From assembly GCA_023393235.1 (NCBI GenBank), contig JAEWMH010000211.1, forward strand, positions 1 through 17,196: a stretch of 17,196 nucleotides of DNA, given 5' to 3'. Under the pieces are notes generated by a model that was not told the origin of the DNA, did no database searches, and saw only the letters and a list, made by a program, of their open reading frames with translations. Shown one piece after another: positions 1 through 7,668 of the stretch; positions within the stretch are counted from its first letter, which is position 1, and each line of letters opens with the position of its first letter. This stretch comes from Bacillota bacterium (GTDB taxonomy: Bacteria > Bacillota > Bacilli > Paenibacillales > NBRC-103111). The position numbers and the translations under genes are program-made.

Positions 1-2134
1 GGTCCACCTTCATCACCTGGGCCTTGCGGCGCAGCTCATTCAGTTGCCCGACTGAGTGTTTGATCTCCACGTCCAGCTCTTCAATCTGCCGCTGCCGTCC
101 CAGCAGGTTAGAGGATTTCTTCTGTAAGCTTCCCCCTGTCATGGAACCGCCGGGGTTCACCACGTCGCCCTCCAGGGTAACCACCCGGTACCGGTATTGG
201 CAGCGGGCGGCGATCCGGTTGGCATCCTCCAGACGCTCCGCTACAATCACATTACCCAACAAGCTGCCTACAATATCAGCATACGCCGGAGCGAAGCTGA
301 CCAGATTAACCGCCAGCCCCACAAACCCGTCCATCCCCGAAATGGAACGGACCTCATGGTCCGGAACGGAACGGGCGCGGATGACATCCAACGGCAGGAA
401 GGTCGCCCGTCCCAGCTGCTTGCGCTTCAGGAAGGCGATGGCCTCCCGGCCGTTGGCCTCGTTCTCTACCACCACATGCTGCATGGCTCCGCCAAGGGCG
501 GTTTCCATAGCCAGCTCCACCTGGGCGGGCACCTTCACCAGCTCCGCAATAGCGCCGTGAATGCCCCGCAGTCCGTCCATCGGCCGGTTCTTCGCTTTCA
601 GAACCTCCTTGACACCATGCATAAAACCGTCATAGTCATTCTGCATTTCGCGCATGGTATCCCGGCGGGAGGTGAGAGCGTCCAGCTTTTGCTCCCACTT
701 GCGCACTGCCCCCTGAAGCTCCTCCAGAAGCCCCTGCCGCTCCCGCATACTCTGGGAAAGCTGCAGGAATTGGCTGCGCAGGTCCTCGGATTCCTTCTGG
801 ACGACGGAAAGCTCCTCCTCCAAAGCGGTTTTACGCCGCTCCAGCTGAGTAAGCTCCTCCTTCCAGCGGGCCCGCTCCTCATCCAACCGGCCGCCTCGTT
901 TGGCCAGGCTTTCGATCTGCTGCTCCGCGTAACGGGCTTCATGTTTGGCCTGGGCCATTTTGTTCAGCGTATCCAGCAGCTCGCCCTTCAGGCGTTCTTC
1001 CTCATCGCTTTTGGTCCCTCCGGCAACGGCCAAGAGCTTCTCCTCTTCCTCCCGGAGTGCGCGTCTCGCCGAAGCCAGACGCTCCTTCACGTCCACCATA
1101 ACGGCAGCAATCCGGGTAAGCTCGGCATTTCTTTCCGCCAGCCGCTTATCCTGGGATTCGGTCACCTGCTCCATCTGCAGCCGGTTGGCCGCCAGATTTT
1201 TGCCGCGCTCCCGCAGTACCTCGCCCTGGCCCTCGCATTTCTCAAACTCCTCGCTCAAGCCCAGCAGGGTTTCCTGCAGCTTCTGCAGCTCCTCATCGAG
1301 ACGCCGGGTTTCCCACCGGTGGGTTTCCAGTTGGGCATCATGGGCATTCACCACTGTGGCGAGCTCCAGCTGTTCCTTTTTGAGCCCCTCCATCTTGGCG
1401 TTGGTCTCGGACCATTGGCTGTATATCTGGTCGATCTGATGCACATACACCGCAATTTCGCTGGCCTTGAGCACTTCCTTCAGTTCCTTGAACTTCACGG
1501 CCTTGCGGGACTGCTCCTGCAGCGGGGCGATCTGATCCTCCAGCTCGGACACCAGGTCATGGATCCGCAGCAAATTCTGCTCGGTATCCGAGAGCTTGCG
1601 CTCCGCCTCTTTTTTGCGGGATTTATATTTGACAATGCCGGAGGCCTCCTCAAAGATCCCTCTGCGGTCCTCCGACTTGGTACTCAGAATTTCCTCAATC
1701 CGGCCCTGGCCGATAATGGAGTAGGCTTCCTTGCCGATGCCCGTATCCATAAACAGCTCGGTGATATCCTTCAGACGGCAGGACTGCTTGTTGATGAGAT
1801 ATTCGCTGTCCCCGTTCCGGTGCACCCGCCGGGTAACCGTAACCTCGCTGTAGTCCAGGGGCAGCGCCCGGTCCTCATTATCCAGAGTCAGCGACACCTC
1901 GCTGAAGTTCACGGCCTTGCGGGCATCGCTTCCGGCAAAAATCACATCCTCCATTTTGCCGCCGCGGAGCGACTTGGCGCTCTGTTCGCCCAGCACCCAG
2001 CGGATGCCGTCGGAAATATTGCTTTTGCCGCTGCCGTTAGGTCCGACGACCGCAGTAATGCCACGGACAAATTCCAGCTCCGTCTTGTCCGCAAAGGACT
2101 TAAAGCCCGCCAATTCGATACGCTTCAAAAACAT
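1..2134 (-). CDS. smc: Chromosome segregation ATPase SMC, N-terminal 711 residues (cut by left window edge)
   Basis: SMC is the ATPase of the Smc-ScpAB condensin complex, which compacts and segregates the chromosome. The reverse-strand frame stays open from the ATG at 2134 to the window edge. The N-terminus is a nucleotide-binding half with Walker A GPNGSGKS at residues 31-38 and a Q-loop near AYSIIGQGR at about residue 140. A long charged coiled coil follows (about 170-515), then the hinge domain (about 520-665, with GLRGIHG and a glycine-rich GGSMTGGS stretch), then the start of the returning coiled coil. The full protein is normally about 1190 residues; the remainder, with Walker B and the ABC signature, lies to the left of the window. 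A GAGGTGA Shine-Dalgarno (about 2144-2150) sits 9-10 bases before the start. The gene follows rnc, as in B. subtilis. Identification is secure. Confidence 0.97.
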   Translation of the reverse strand, partial: MFLKRIELAGFKSFADKTELEFVRGITAVVGPNGSGKSNISDGIRWVLGEQSAKSLRGGKMEDVIFAGSDARKAVNFSEVSLTLDNEDRALPLDYSEVTVTRRVHRNGDSEYLINKQSCRLKDITELFMDTGIGKEAYSIIGQGRIEEILSTKSEDRRGIFEEASGIVKYKSRKKEAERKLSDTEQNLLRIHDLVSELEDQIAPLQEQSRKAVKFKELKEVLKASEIAVYVHQIDQIYSQWSETNAKMEGLKKEQLELATVVNAHDAQLETHRWETRRLDEELQKLQETLLGLSEEFEKCEGQGEVLRERGKNLAANRLQMEQVTESQDKRLAERNAELTRIAAVMVDVKERLASARRALREEEEKLLAVAGGTKSDEEERLKGELLDTLNKMAQAKHEARYAEQQIESLAKRGGRLDEERARWKEELTQLERRKTALEEELSVVQKESEDLRSQFLQLSQSMRERQGLLEELQGAVRKWEQKLDALTSRRDTMREMQNDYDGFMHGVKEVLKAKNRPMDGLRGIHGAIAELVKVPAQVELAMETALGGAMQHVVVENEANGREAIAFLKRKQLGRATFLPLDVIRARSVPDHEVRSISGMDGFVGLAVNLVSFAPAYADIVGSLLGNVIVAERLEDANRIAARCQYRYRVVTLEGDVVNPGGSMTGGSLQKKSSNLLGRQRQIEELDVEIKHSVGQLNELRRKAQVMKVD

Positions 2135-2297
2135 GTTGTGCGTTCACCTCACAGCTATTGTAACATAACCCGCCCGGTTAAAAATAGGCACTCTTACCCG
2201 CTTCACCCAGCCTTGCGGGCGGCTTAAAACCACGCTGGAGGCCTATCCCCCTCGCTTAAGATCCGGCACCGCCTAAAGCCAAAGGGATAGAAAGGAT

Positions 2298-2999
2298 TCA
2301 AGCATCCTCACCCTTGCCCAACTGAGACAACGCCTTGGCGGCCGCCTCCTGCTCTGCTTCCTTCTTGGAGCGACCAGTCCCTTGGCCGAGCAGGCGCCCA
2401 TCCATCCAGACCTCCGCCAGAAACTCCTTCTCATGAGCAGGCCCGCGCTCGTCCACAATCCGGTATTCCAAAGAAGCGCTGCCCTGCTGCTGCACCAGCT
2501 CTTGGAGCTGGGTTTTGTAATCCGCCATTTGGCTTTTGCCTTCCCAGTAAATATGCGGGAACATATGGGCCCTCAAGAAGGTTTGAACTGCCGCTAGCCC
2601 CTGATCCAAGTACAAGGCCCCGATAAACGCCTCGAACACGTCTGCCAGCAGAGCGGGGCGGGATCTCCCGCCGGTCATTTCCTCCCCTTTGCCCAGGAGC
2701 ACAAAATCCCCAAAGCTTAAAGCCACCGCATGTGTCACCAGCGAAGGCTCACAGACAATGGAGGCCCGCTGCTTGGTCAGCTCTCCCTCAGAGCGCTCCG
2801 GGTACTTGGCGTACAGGAACTCCGATACCGTCAATTCCAGTACCGCATCTCCCAGAAACTCCAGCCTTTCATTATCGTTACTCACCGTCATCCGGTGCTC
2901 GTTTACATAAGAAGAATGGGTAAAGGCCTGCCTCAGCAGCTCCGGATTGCGGAATGACACCCCCAGCTGCTTTTCCAGTTTTCTCAAATCGCTTCCCAC
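2298..2999 (-). CDS. rnc: Ribonuclease III
   Basis: RNase III cleaves double-stranded RNA and processes rRNA precursors, mRNAs and the 4.5S/scRNA. The 233-residue protein has the usual length. The N-terminal catalytic domain carries the signature NERLEFLGDAVL (residues 43-54), with acidic residues E47 and D51, plus D120 and E123 in LLADVFEAFIG, as expected for the metal site. A double-stranded RNA-binding domain starts at about residue 160 (DYKTQLQEL) and ends with the GRSKKEAEQEAAAKAL helix. The start codon is GTG (2997-2999), with a GGGGAGGG Shine-Dalgarno about 8 bases upstream. The gene lies between fabF and smc; the 163-base gap to smc has no clear terminator. A long hairpin lies just upstream, in the probable leader (see separate entry). 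Confidence 0.97.
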   Translation of the reverse strand: MGSDLRKLEKQLGVSFRNPELLRQAFTHSSYVNEHRMTVSNDNERLEFLGDAVLELTVSEFLYAKYPERSEGELTKQRASIVCEPSLVTHAVALSFGDFVLLGKGEEMTGGRSRPALLADVFEAFIGALYLDQGLAAVQTFLRAHMFPHIYWEGKSQMADYKTQLQELVQQQGSASLEYRIVDERGPAHEKEFLAEVWMDGRLLGQGTGRSKKEAEQEAAAKALSQLGKGEDA

Positions 3000-3014
3000 G
3001 GTTAATCCCTCCCC

Positions 3015-3079
3015 GGTTCAATGAAAACGCAAGCGGAGTTGAGCCGCCTTGCAGCCCCCCGCTTGCGTGTTCGCGAACC
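3015..3079 (-). promoter_or_regulatory. Hairpin in the fabF-rnc gap, upstream of the rnc ribosome-binding site
   Basis: A perfect 10-bp inverted repeat (ACGCAAGCGG at 3027-3036, CCGCTTGCGT at 3059-3068) encloses a 22-base loop. An outer GGTTC/GAACC pair (3015-3019, 3075-3079) can extend it across small internal loops. Read on the reverse strand, the stem is followed by TTTTC, so it could be a weak terminator or attenuator after fabF. It could equally be a processing site in the rnc leader. The outer arm lies only a few bases from the rnc Shine-Dalgarno. The pairing is visible; the role is inferred. Confidence 0.5.
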
Positions 3080-3112
3080 CGTATCTCATGCAGCACGCCA
3101 TGCGGCGGTTGC

Positions 3113-4357
3113 TTACGCTTCGTATTTCTTCAATATGATCGTGGCATTGTGTCCGCCGAAGCCGAAGGAATTGGACATAGCCGCCTTAACCTCCGCCTTG
3201 CGGGGGGTGTTGGGCACATAGTCCAAATCACATTCTTCATCCGGGTTGTCCAGATTAATGGTAGGCGGAATTATGCCGTTCTTCAGGGTCAGGGCAATAA
3301 TAACGGCTTCCACACCGCCAGCGGCTCCCAGCAAATGTCCGGTCATGGACTTGGTGGAGCTGACCGGAACCTTATAGGCATAGTCGCCGAACACGGACTT
3401 CACTGCAGCCGTTTCCGCTTTATCGCCCGCACCGGTGGAGGTGCCATGGGCGTTGATATACCCGATGTCTTCGGGCGCCATACCCGCACTGCGCAGGGCA
3501 TGCTTCATGCACCGTGCCGCACCTTCTCCTCCTGGCGCCGGATCGGTCATATGATGTGCATCGGCGCTCATGCCGTAGCCCACCACCTCCGCATAAATCC
3601 GGGCACCGCGCTTCACCGCATGCTCCAGGGATTCCAGCACCAGAATGCCGGAGCCCTCGCCCATCACAAAGCCGTCCCGGTCCTTGTCAAAGGGCCGGCT
3701 GGCCTTCTCGGGCTCGTCATTGCGGGTGGACATGGCCCGCAGGGCACAGAAGCCTGCCATCCCCATAGGAACGATTGTCGCTTCGGCACCGCCGCAAATC
3801 ATGACGTCCGCTTCTCCGTCCCGGATCAGCCGGAAGGAGTCGCCAATGGAGTGCGTTCCCGTGGCACATGCGGTAACCGCCGTGCTGTTGGGGCCTTTGG
3901 CTCCGGTTAGCATGGAAATCTGGCCGGAGGCCATGTTGGCAATCATCATCGGGATAAAAAACGGGCTGACCCGCTTGGGGCCCTTCTCCATCAGAATGGT
4001 ATGCTGCTCTTCCCAGGTTTGCAGGCCGCCGATACCGGAGCCCACATACACGCCTACCCGCTCGGGATCGGCATTCTCGCCGATGGAAATTCCTGCATCC
4101 TTCAGTGCAGCCTGGCTGGTCACCACGGCAAATTGCACGAAGCGGTCCATCTTGCGGGCTTCCTTGCGGTCCAGATAATCCTCCGGGTTAAAATCCTTAA
4201 TGGAAGCGGCGATTTTCGTCGGATAATCGCTGACATCCATACTCTCCACAAGGGACACGCCCGACTTGCCTTCCATCAAATTCCCCCAGAAGGTGTCCAG
4301 TTCGCGGCCCAATGAAGTCATTACGCCCATTCCGGTCACTACAACTCGTTGCGTCAA
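3113..4357 (-). CDS. fabF: Beta-ketoacyl-ACP synthase II
   Basis: FabF condenses malonyl-ACP with a growing acyl-ACP and is the main elongation enzyme of type II fatty-acid synthesis in the cytoplasm. The 414-residue protein has the usual length and the thiolase fold signatures. The nucleophile is C164 in TACATGTHS, with catalytic histidines H304 (NAHGTSTGAGD) and H341 (SMTGHLLGAAGG) and K336. The FGFGGHN loop occurs near the C-terminus. The start is taken as TTG at 4355-4357: AGGTGA stands 6 bases upstream, an in-frame TAG lies two codons upstream, and the N-terminus then matches the family (TQRVVVTGMG). The gene lies between acpP and rnc within the fap series, whereas in B. subtilis fabF is elsewhere, beside fabHA. 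A 177-base gap separates it from acpP. Confidence 0.97.
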   Translation of the reverse strand: MTQRVVVTGMGVMTSLGRELDTFWGNLMEGKSGVSLVESMDVSDYPTKIAASIKDFNPEDYLDRKEARKMDRFVQFAVVTSQAALKDAGISIGENADPERVGVYVGSGIGGLQTWEEQHTILMEKGPKRVSPFFIPMMIANMASGQISMLTGAKGPNSTAVTACATGTHSIGDSFRLIRDGEADVMICGGAEATIVPMGMAGFCALRAMSTRNDEPEKASRPFDKDRDGFVMGEGSGILVLESLEHAVKRGARIYAEVVGYGMSADAHHMTDPAPGGEGAARCMKHALRSAGMAPEDIGYINAHGTSTGAGDKAETAAVKSVFGDYAYKVPVSSTKSMTGHLLGAAGGVEAVIIALTLKNGIIPPTINLDNPDEECDLDYVPNTPRKAEVKAAMSNSFGFGGHNATIILKKYEA

Positions 4358-4491
4358 CTTCTATCACCTCGGTATCCATGCGTTATGGTCAAAAACAGGT
4401 ACAAGCCTCATCTATATGGAACCCCTTCCCGTCCGGAGGGGCCGTTGCTGCATTCAGTAGCGCTTTCAGGCGCGGGTCAGACCAACGAGGA

Positions 4492-4525
4492 CAAGTCCCG
4501 TTGTCATAATAACAAACGGGACTTG
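4492..4525 (-). promoter_or_regulatory. Strong hairpin 9 bases after acpP (no U-tract)
   Basis: An 11-bp perfect inverted repeat (CAAGTCCCGTT at 4492-4502, AACGGGACTTG at 4515-4525) encloses a 12-base loop that can pair further with a bulge. On the acpP transcript it comes 9 bases after the stop codon. No run of U follows, so it does not look like a complete intrinsic terminator. A stabilising 3' end or partial attenuator that keeps ACP output above FabF output is a reasonable inference. Confidence 0.5.
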
Positions 4526-4534
4526 GTGCTCTTC

Positions 4535-4768
4535 TTACGCATGAGATTTTATGTAATTTACTACTTCTCCCACAGACGTAATCTTTTCTGCATCCTCATC
4601 GGAAATTTCCAGATCGAACTCGTCTTCGAGTTCCATCACTAATTCTACTACGTCGAGAGAATCAGCGCCCAGGTCATCTTTAAAAGAAGCTTCCAGGGTG
4701 ACTTCTGCTTCATCCACCCCTAAGCGGTCGACGACGATTCGTTTTACACGATCCAAAATATCGGACAT
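4535..4768 (-). CDS. acpP: Acyl carrier protein
   Basis: ACP carries the growing acyl chain on a 4'-phosphopantetheine arm during fatty-acid synthesis. The protein is 77 residues, acidic and helical. The attachment site is S37 in the conserved LGADSLDVVELVM motif. The ATG at 4768 is preferred over an in-frame GTG at 4777, because that GTG is part of the Shine-Dalgarno itself (AGGAGGTG); AGGAGG at 4777-4782 lies 8 bases before the ATG. This gives the usual N-terminus MSDILDRV. The gene lies between fabG and fabF. A perfect TATAAT lies just upstream (4790-4795), and a hairpin follows the stop, which fits a need for extra ACP expression. Confidence 0.98.
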   Translation of the reverse strand: MSDILDRVKRIVVDRLGVDEAEVTLEASFKDDLGADSLDVVELVMELEDEFDLEISDEDAEKITSVGEVVNYIKSHA

Positions 4769-4789
4769 CCGGTTCACCTCCTCTTTGGT

Positions 4790-4795
4790 ATTATA
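4790..4795 (-). promoter_or_regulatory. Possible internal promoter -10 element (TATAAT) before acpP
   Basis: The reverse strand reads TATAAT in an AT-rich patch between fabG and acpP, in an otherwise GC-rich region. No good -35 hexamer is visible at 16-18 bases, and transcription from it would start almost at the Shine-Dalgarno, leaving a very short leader. It is listed as a candidate only. Confidence 0.25.
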
Positions 4796-4845
4796 CGAGA
4801 ATTAAAATCAAAATGCCATATCCCGCGGCAAAATATGTAGGGGTA

Positions 4846-5589
4846 TCAACCCATGTACATGCCGCCGTCTACATGGAGGGTCTGCCCGGTGAGATAAGAC
4901 GCATCCTCCGAAGCCAGAAAACGCACCACACGGGCGATTTCTTCAGGCCCGCCCATACGGCCAAGCGGGATCTGGGGAAGGAGCGCCCCCTTCTGCTCGT
5001 CGGAGAGCTTATCCGTCATGTCCGTGGCAATGAAACCCGGAGCCACGGCGTTAACTGTAATCCCGCGGCTGGCCAACTCTCTGGCTGAAGCCTTGGTCAA
5101 GCCGATGACCCCTGCCTTGGCAGCTACATAGTTGGCTTGCCCGGGATTGCCCAGGGCGCCTACCACCGAGGAAATATTGATAATTCTGCCGGAGCGCTGC
5201 TTCATCATCGGCCGGGTGACCGCTTTGATGCAGTTGAAGACACCCTTCAGGTTGGTGTTGATAACCTGATCGAATTCCTCTTCCTTCATCCGCATAATCA
5301 GGTTGTCCCGGGTAATACCGGCATTATTCACCAGAATATCGATATGGCCAAAGGCTTCGATGGTTTGGCTGACCATCTGCTCCGCTTCTGCCGCATTTCC
5401 CACGTCGGCCTTGATGGTAATGGCACGCCGGCCCATACCTTCGATTTCGCGGGCAACGGCGGCTGCCGCCTCCTCGCTGCCTGCGTAGTTCACGGCCACA
5501 TCCGCGCCCGCCGCCGCCAGCTCCAGAGCAATGGCCCGGCCGATACCCCGGGATGCCCCGGTAACAAGGGCTGTTTTACCGGATAGCAT
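4846..5589 (-). CDS. fabG: 3-oxoacyl-ACP reductase
   Basis: FabG reduces beta-ketoacyl-ACP to 3-hydroxyacyl-ACP with NADPH, the first reductive step of each elongation cycle. The 247-residue protein is a classical short-chain dehydrogenase: cofactor-binding TGASRGIG at residues 10-17, NNAG at 88-91, and catalytic S141, Y154 and K158 (YVAAK), with N113 completing the tetrad. Its C-terminus LTGQTLHVDGGMYM is typical of FabG. AGGAGGG lies about 8 bases before the ATG. The gene sits between fabD and acpP, as in B. subtilis. A 9-bp hairpin lies immediately upstream of its ribosome-binding site. Confidence 0.97.
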   Translation of the reverse strand: MLSGKTALVTGASRGIGRAIALELAAAGADVAVNYAGSEEAAAAVAREIEGMGRRAITIKADVGNAAEAEQMVSQTIEAFGHIDILVNNAGITRDNLIMRMKEEEFDQVINTNLKGVFNCIKAVTRPMMKQRSGRIINISSVVGALGNPGQANYVAAKAGVIGLTKASARELASRGITVNAVAPGFIATDMTDKLSDEQKGALLPQIPLGRMGGPEEIARVVRFLASEDASYLTGQTLHVDGGMYMG

Positions 5590-5606
5590 AAGCGATCCCT
5601 CCTAAG

Positions 5607-5628
5607 AGTTTTTGCGCCAGCAAAAACT
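5607..5628 (-). promoter_or_regulatory. Compact hairpin just upstream of the fabG Shine-Dalgarno
   Basis: AGTTTTTGC (5607-5615) and GCAAAAACT (5620-5628) form a perfect 9-bp stem with a 4-base loop in the fabD-fabG gap. It ends about 3 bases before the fabG Shine-Dalgarno. An alternative GCCAG/CTGGC pairing (5616-5620, 5627-5631) overlaps it, so two exclusive folds are possible. No U-tract follows. A role in tuning fabG translation or mRNA processing is inferred. Confidence 0.4.
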
Positions 5629-5641
5629 GGCTTCGTAAGCT

Positions 5642-6568
5642 TTACAACGCGAAAGCGTTGACTGCTTCCAGGCTGTTCAGGGAATAGGTGGTTACCCCTT
5701 TGTCCGTCTTCTTGATCAATCCCGCCAGCACGCTGCCGGAGCCGATCTCGATAAAGGTGTCCACTCCCTGGCCAATCAGCCAGGTGACGGTATCTTCCCA
5801 CAGGACGGGGGAATACACCTGCTCCACCAGCAGCCTGCGGATATCCTCGGGCTCGGTTACGGGACGGGCCGTCACATTGGCCACCACCGGCACTTCCGCA
5901 GTGGTAACAGGGAGAGCGGCCAGCACTTCAGCCAGCTTCTCGGCAGCAGGCTTCATCAGCGAGGAATGGAATGGACCGCTGACCTCCAGCGGAATCACCC
6001 GCTTGGCTCCGGCCTCCTTGCCCCGCTCCGCTACCGCAGCCACCCCTTCTTTGGTGCCGGAGACTACAATCTGTCCCGGACAATTCAGGTTGGCCAGTTC
6101 CACAGCTCCCACCGAGCTGCTGACTTCCGCGCACAGGGCGGCCAGCTCCTGGCGGCCCGCCCCCAGCGTAGCGGCCATGGCGCCTTGTCCACCCGGCACG
6201 GCCTGCTCCATGAGCAGACCACGTGCGCGTACGGTGCGGATAGCGTCCTCGAAGCTTAACGCTCCAGCAACAGCCAGCGCGCTGTATTCGCCCAAGCTGT
6301 GTCCGGCCACATAATCGGGGCGGATGCCCTTTTCCCGGAATACCTGATACAAGGCCAAGCTGGTGGCAACCAGTGCAGGCTGGGTATTGGCGGTTTGCTT
6401 CAACTGCTCCTCGGGACCGCCGAAAACCAGCTCTGTCAACGGGAAACCCAGCACCCGGTCCGCCAGCTCAAACACCTCTTTTGCCCCGGCATGGGCTTCA
6501 TACGCGTCCTTGCCCATCCCAACGGCTTGGGCTCCCTGGCCGGGAAATACAAATGCGATCTTACCCAT
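5642..6568 (-). CDS. fabD: Malonyl-CoA:ACP transacylase
   Basis: FabD transfers malonyl from CoA to ACP to supply the extender unit for FabH and FabF. With the start used here the protein is 308 residues. FPGQGAQ is at residues 8-14, the nucleophilic S91 sits in the GHSLGEY motif, R116 would bind the malonyl carboxylate, and H201 (GPFHSS) completes the dyad. The ATG at 6568 is preferred over an in-frame GTG at 6577, because that GTG overlaps the Shine-Dalgarno (AAGGAG, 6577-6582), which is ideally spaced 8 bases before the ATG. The start MGKIAFVFPGQG also matches the family. It lies between fabH and fabG. Confidence 0.97.
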   Translation of the reverse strand: MGKIAFVFPGQGAQAVGMGKDAYEAHAGAKEVFELADRVLGFPLTELVFGGPEEQLKQTANTQPALVATSLALYQVFREKGIRPDYVAGHSLGEYSALAVAGALSFEDAIRTVRARGLLMEQAVPGGQGAMAATLGAGRQELAALCAEVSSSVGAVELANLNCPGQIVVSGTKEGVAAVAERGKEAGAKRVIPLEVSGPFHSSLMKPAAEKLAEVLAALPVTTAEVPVVANVTARPVTEPEDIRRLLVEQVYSPVLWEDTVTWLIGQGVDTFIEIGSGSVLAGLIKKTDKGVTTYSLNSLEAVNAFAL

Positions 6569-6616
6569 TATCGCCACTCCTTATAAATCAATTCGGTAGT
6601 CTTGGTTTCCGGGGGC

Positions 6617-6669
6617 TCCCCCAAAAGTAATCGGCATTTACTACAGAGCTTCGCTTCACTTTTGGGGGA
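6617..6669 (-). promoter_or_regulatory. Twelve-bp stem-loop in the fabH-fabD gap
   Basis: TCCCCCAAAAGT (6617-6628) and ACTTTTGGGGGA (6658-6669) are perfect inverted repeats around a 29-base loop, beginning 6 bases after the fabH stop. One arm also overlaps a smaller AGTAA/TTACT hairpin (within 6626-6642), so the two folds exclude each other. After the stem the transcript continues with GCCCCCGG, not U residues, so this is not a standard terminator. Attenuation or mRNA processing between fabH and fabD is inferred. Confidence 0.45.
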
Positions 6670-6675
6670 AACGGG

Positions 6676-7668
6676 TTACCAGCGGATCGCTGTGGCTCCC
6701 CAGGTCAAACCGCCGCCGAAGCCTACCAGCACGACGCAATCTCCCGGCTTGATCCGGCCTTCCTCATCGGCCTCCGCCAGCGCCAACGGTATGGAGGCGG
6801 CGGACACATTGCCGTACTTGTGCAGGTTGATCATGCACTTCTCCTCCGGCAGATTCAGCCGGTGCACGGCAGATTGAATGATCCGGATATTGGCCTGGTG
6901 AGGTACCAGGAGATCAATATCGGACTTCTCCAACCCGGCTTTGCGCAGAGCCTCCTCCGCCGCATTGCCCATGATGCGCACGGCGAACTTGAATACCTCG
7001 CTGCCCGCCATATAAATGTAGTGCTGCTTATTGTCCACCGTGCTCTGGGACGATGGCATCCGGGAGCCGCCGCCGGCCAGCTTCAGGAGTTCGCCGCCGG
7101 AGCCGTCCGCCCCCAGCTCAAAGGACAGGAAGCCCCGGCCCTCCGGCACCTCGCCCAGCACCACTGCACCCGCGCCGTCACCGAACAGGATGCAAGTATT
7201 GCGGTCGGTATAGTCCGTAATTTTGGACAGACACTCCGCACCGATTACCAGCGCATTCTTATACATGCCGGTGGCGATGAAGTTGGAGGCGCTGGCCAGG
7301 CCGTAGATAAAGCCGGAGCAAGCGGCGGACAGGTCAAAAGCAGCCGCTTTCTTCGCACCCAGACGGTTCTGGAGAATACAGGCCGTGGACGGGAATGCGG
7401 AGTCCGGCGTTATGGTAGCCACGAGGATCAAATCCAGATCCTCCGGGGCAAGATTGGCTTTTTTCAGGGCAATCAGCGCCGCCTCATAAGCCAGATCGGA
7501 GGAAGCTTCATCCTCCCGGGCGATATGGCGCTCCTTCATGCCGGTACGGGTGACGATCCACTCGTCGTTGGTTTCCACCATTTTTTCCAGGTCGGCATTG
7601 GTAAGGATCTTCTCCGGCACATACTTGCCTGTGCTGAGAATCCCGACAGACTTCATATTCATATTCAT
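6676..7668 (-). CDS. fabH: Beta-ketoacyl-ACP synthase III
   Basis: FabH starts fatty-acid synthesis by condensing an acyl-CoA primer with malonyl-ACP; in Gram-positive bacteria the primers are usually branched. The 330-residue protein has the catalytic triad C117 (SAACSGF), H257 (VPHQANIRI) and N287 (YGNVSAAS), and the C-terminal GFGGGLTWGA signature. Its ATG at 7668 overlaps the plsX stop as ATGA (7665-7668), so translation is probably coupled. AGGGAG lies 4-5 bases before this ATG; the next in-frame ATGs (7662, 7656) would give better and longer spacing respectively, so the start may be off by two codons. In B. subtilis fabH is not between plsX and fabD, so this cluster is more complete. 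Confidence 0.97.
   Translation of the reverse strand: MNMNMKSVGILSTGKYVPEKILTNADLEKMVETNDEWIVTRTGMKERHIAREDEASSDLAYEAALIALKKANLAPEDLDLILVATITPDSAFPSTACILQNRLGAKKAAAFDLSAACSGFIYGLASASNFIATGMYKNALVIGAECLSKITDYTDRNTCILFGDGAGAVVLGEVPEGRGFLSFELGADGSGGELLKLAGGGSRMPSSQSTVDNKQHYIYMAGSEVFKFAVRIMGNAAEEALRKAGLEKSDIDLLVPHQANIRIIQSAVHRLNLPEEKCMINLHKYGNVSAASIPLALAEADEEGRIKPGDCVVLVGFGGGLTWGATAIRW

Noticed and set aside
197..2227. A 676-codon open frame on the plus strand opposite smc
   Set aside because: It is antisense to the SMC coiled coil; the reverse frame encodes a clear SMC with Walker A, hinge and coiled coil. The plus-strand product is rich in L, Q, H and G without domains, the usual shadow of GC-rich coiled-coil coding.
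2135..2297. Terminator between rnc and smc
   Set aside because: Only a 4-bp AGCC/GGCT pairing was found, with no U-tract on the transcribed strand; read-through into smc is more likely.
2954..3910. A 318-codon plus-strand frame opposite fabF
   Set aside because: Antisense to fabF, which has all catalytic residues on the minus strand; no ribosome-binding site or recognised domain.
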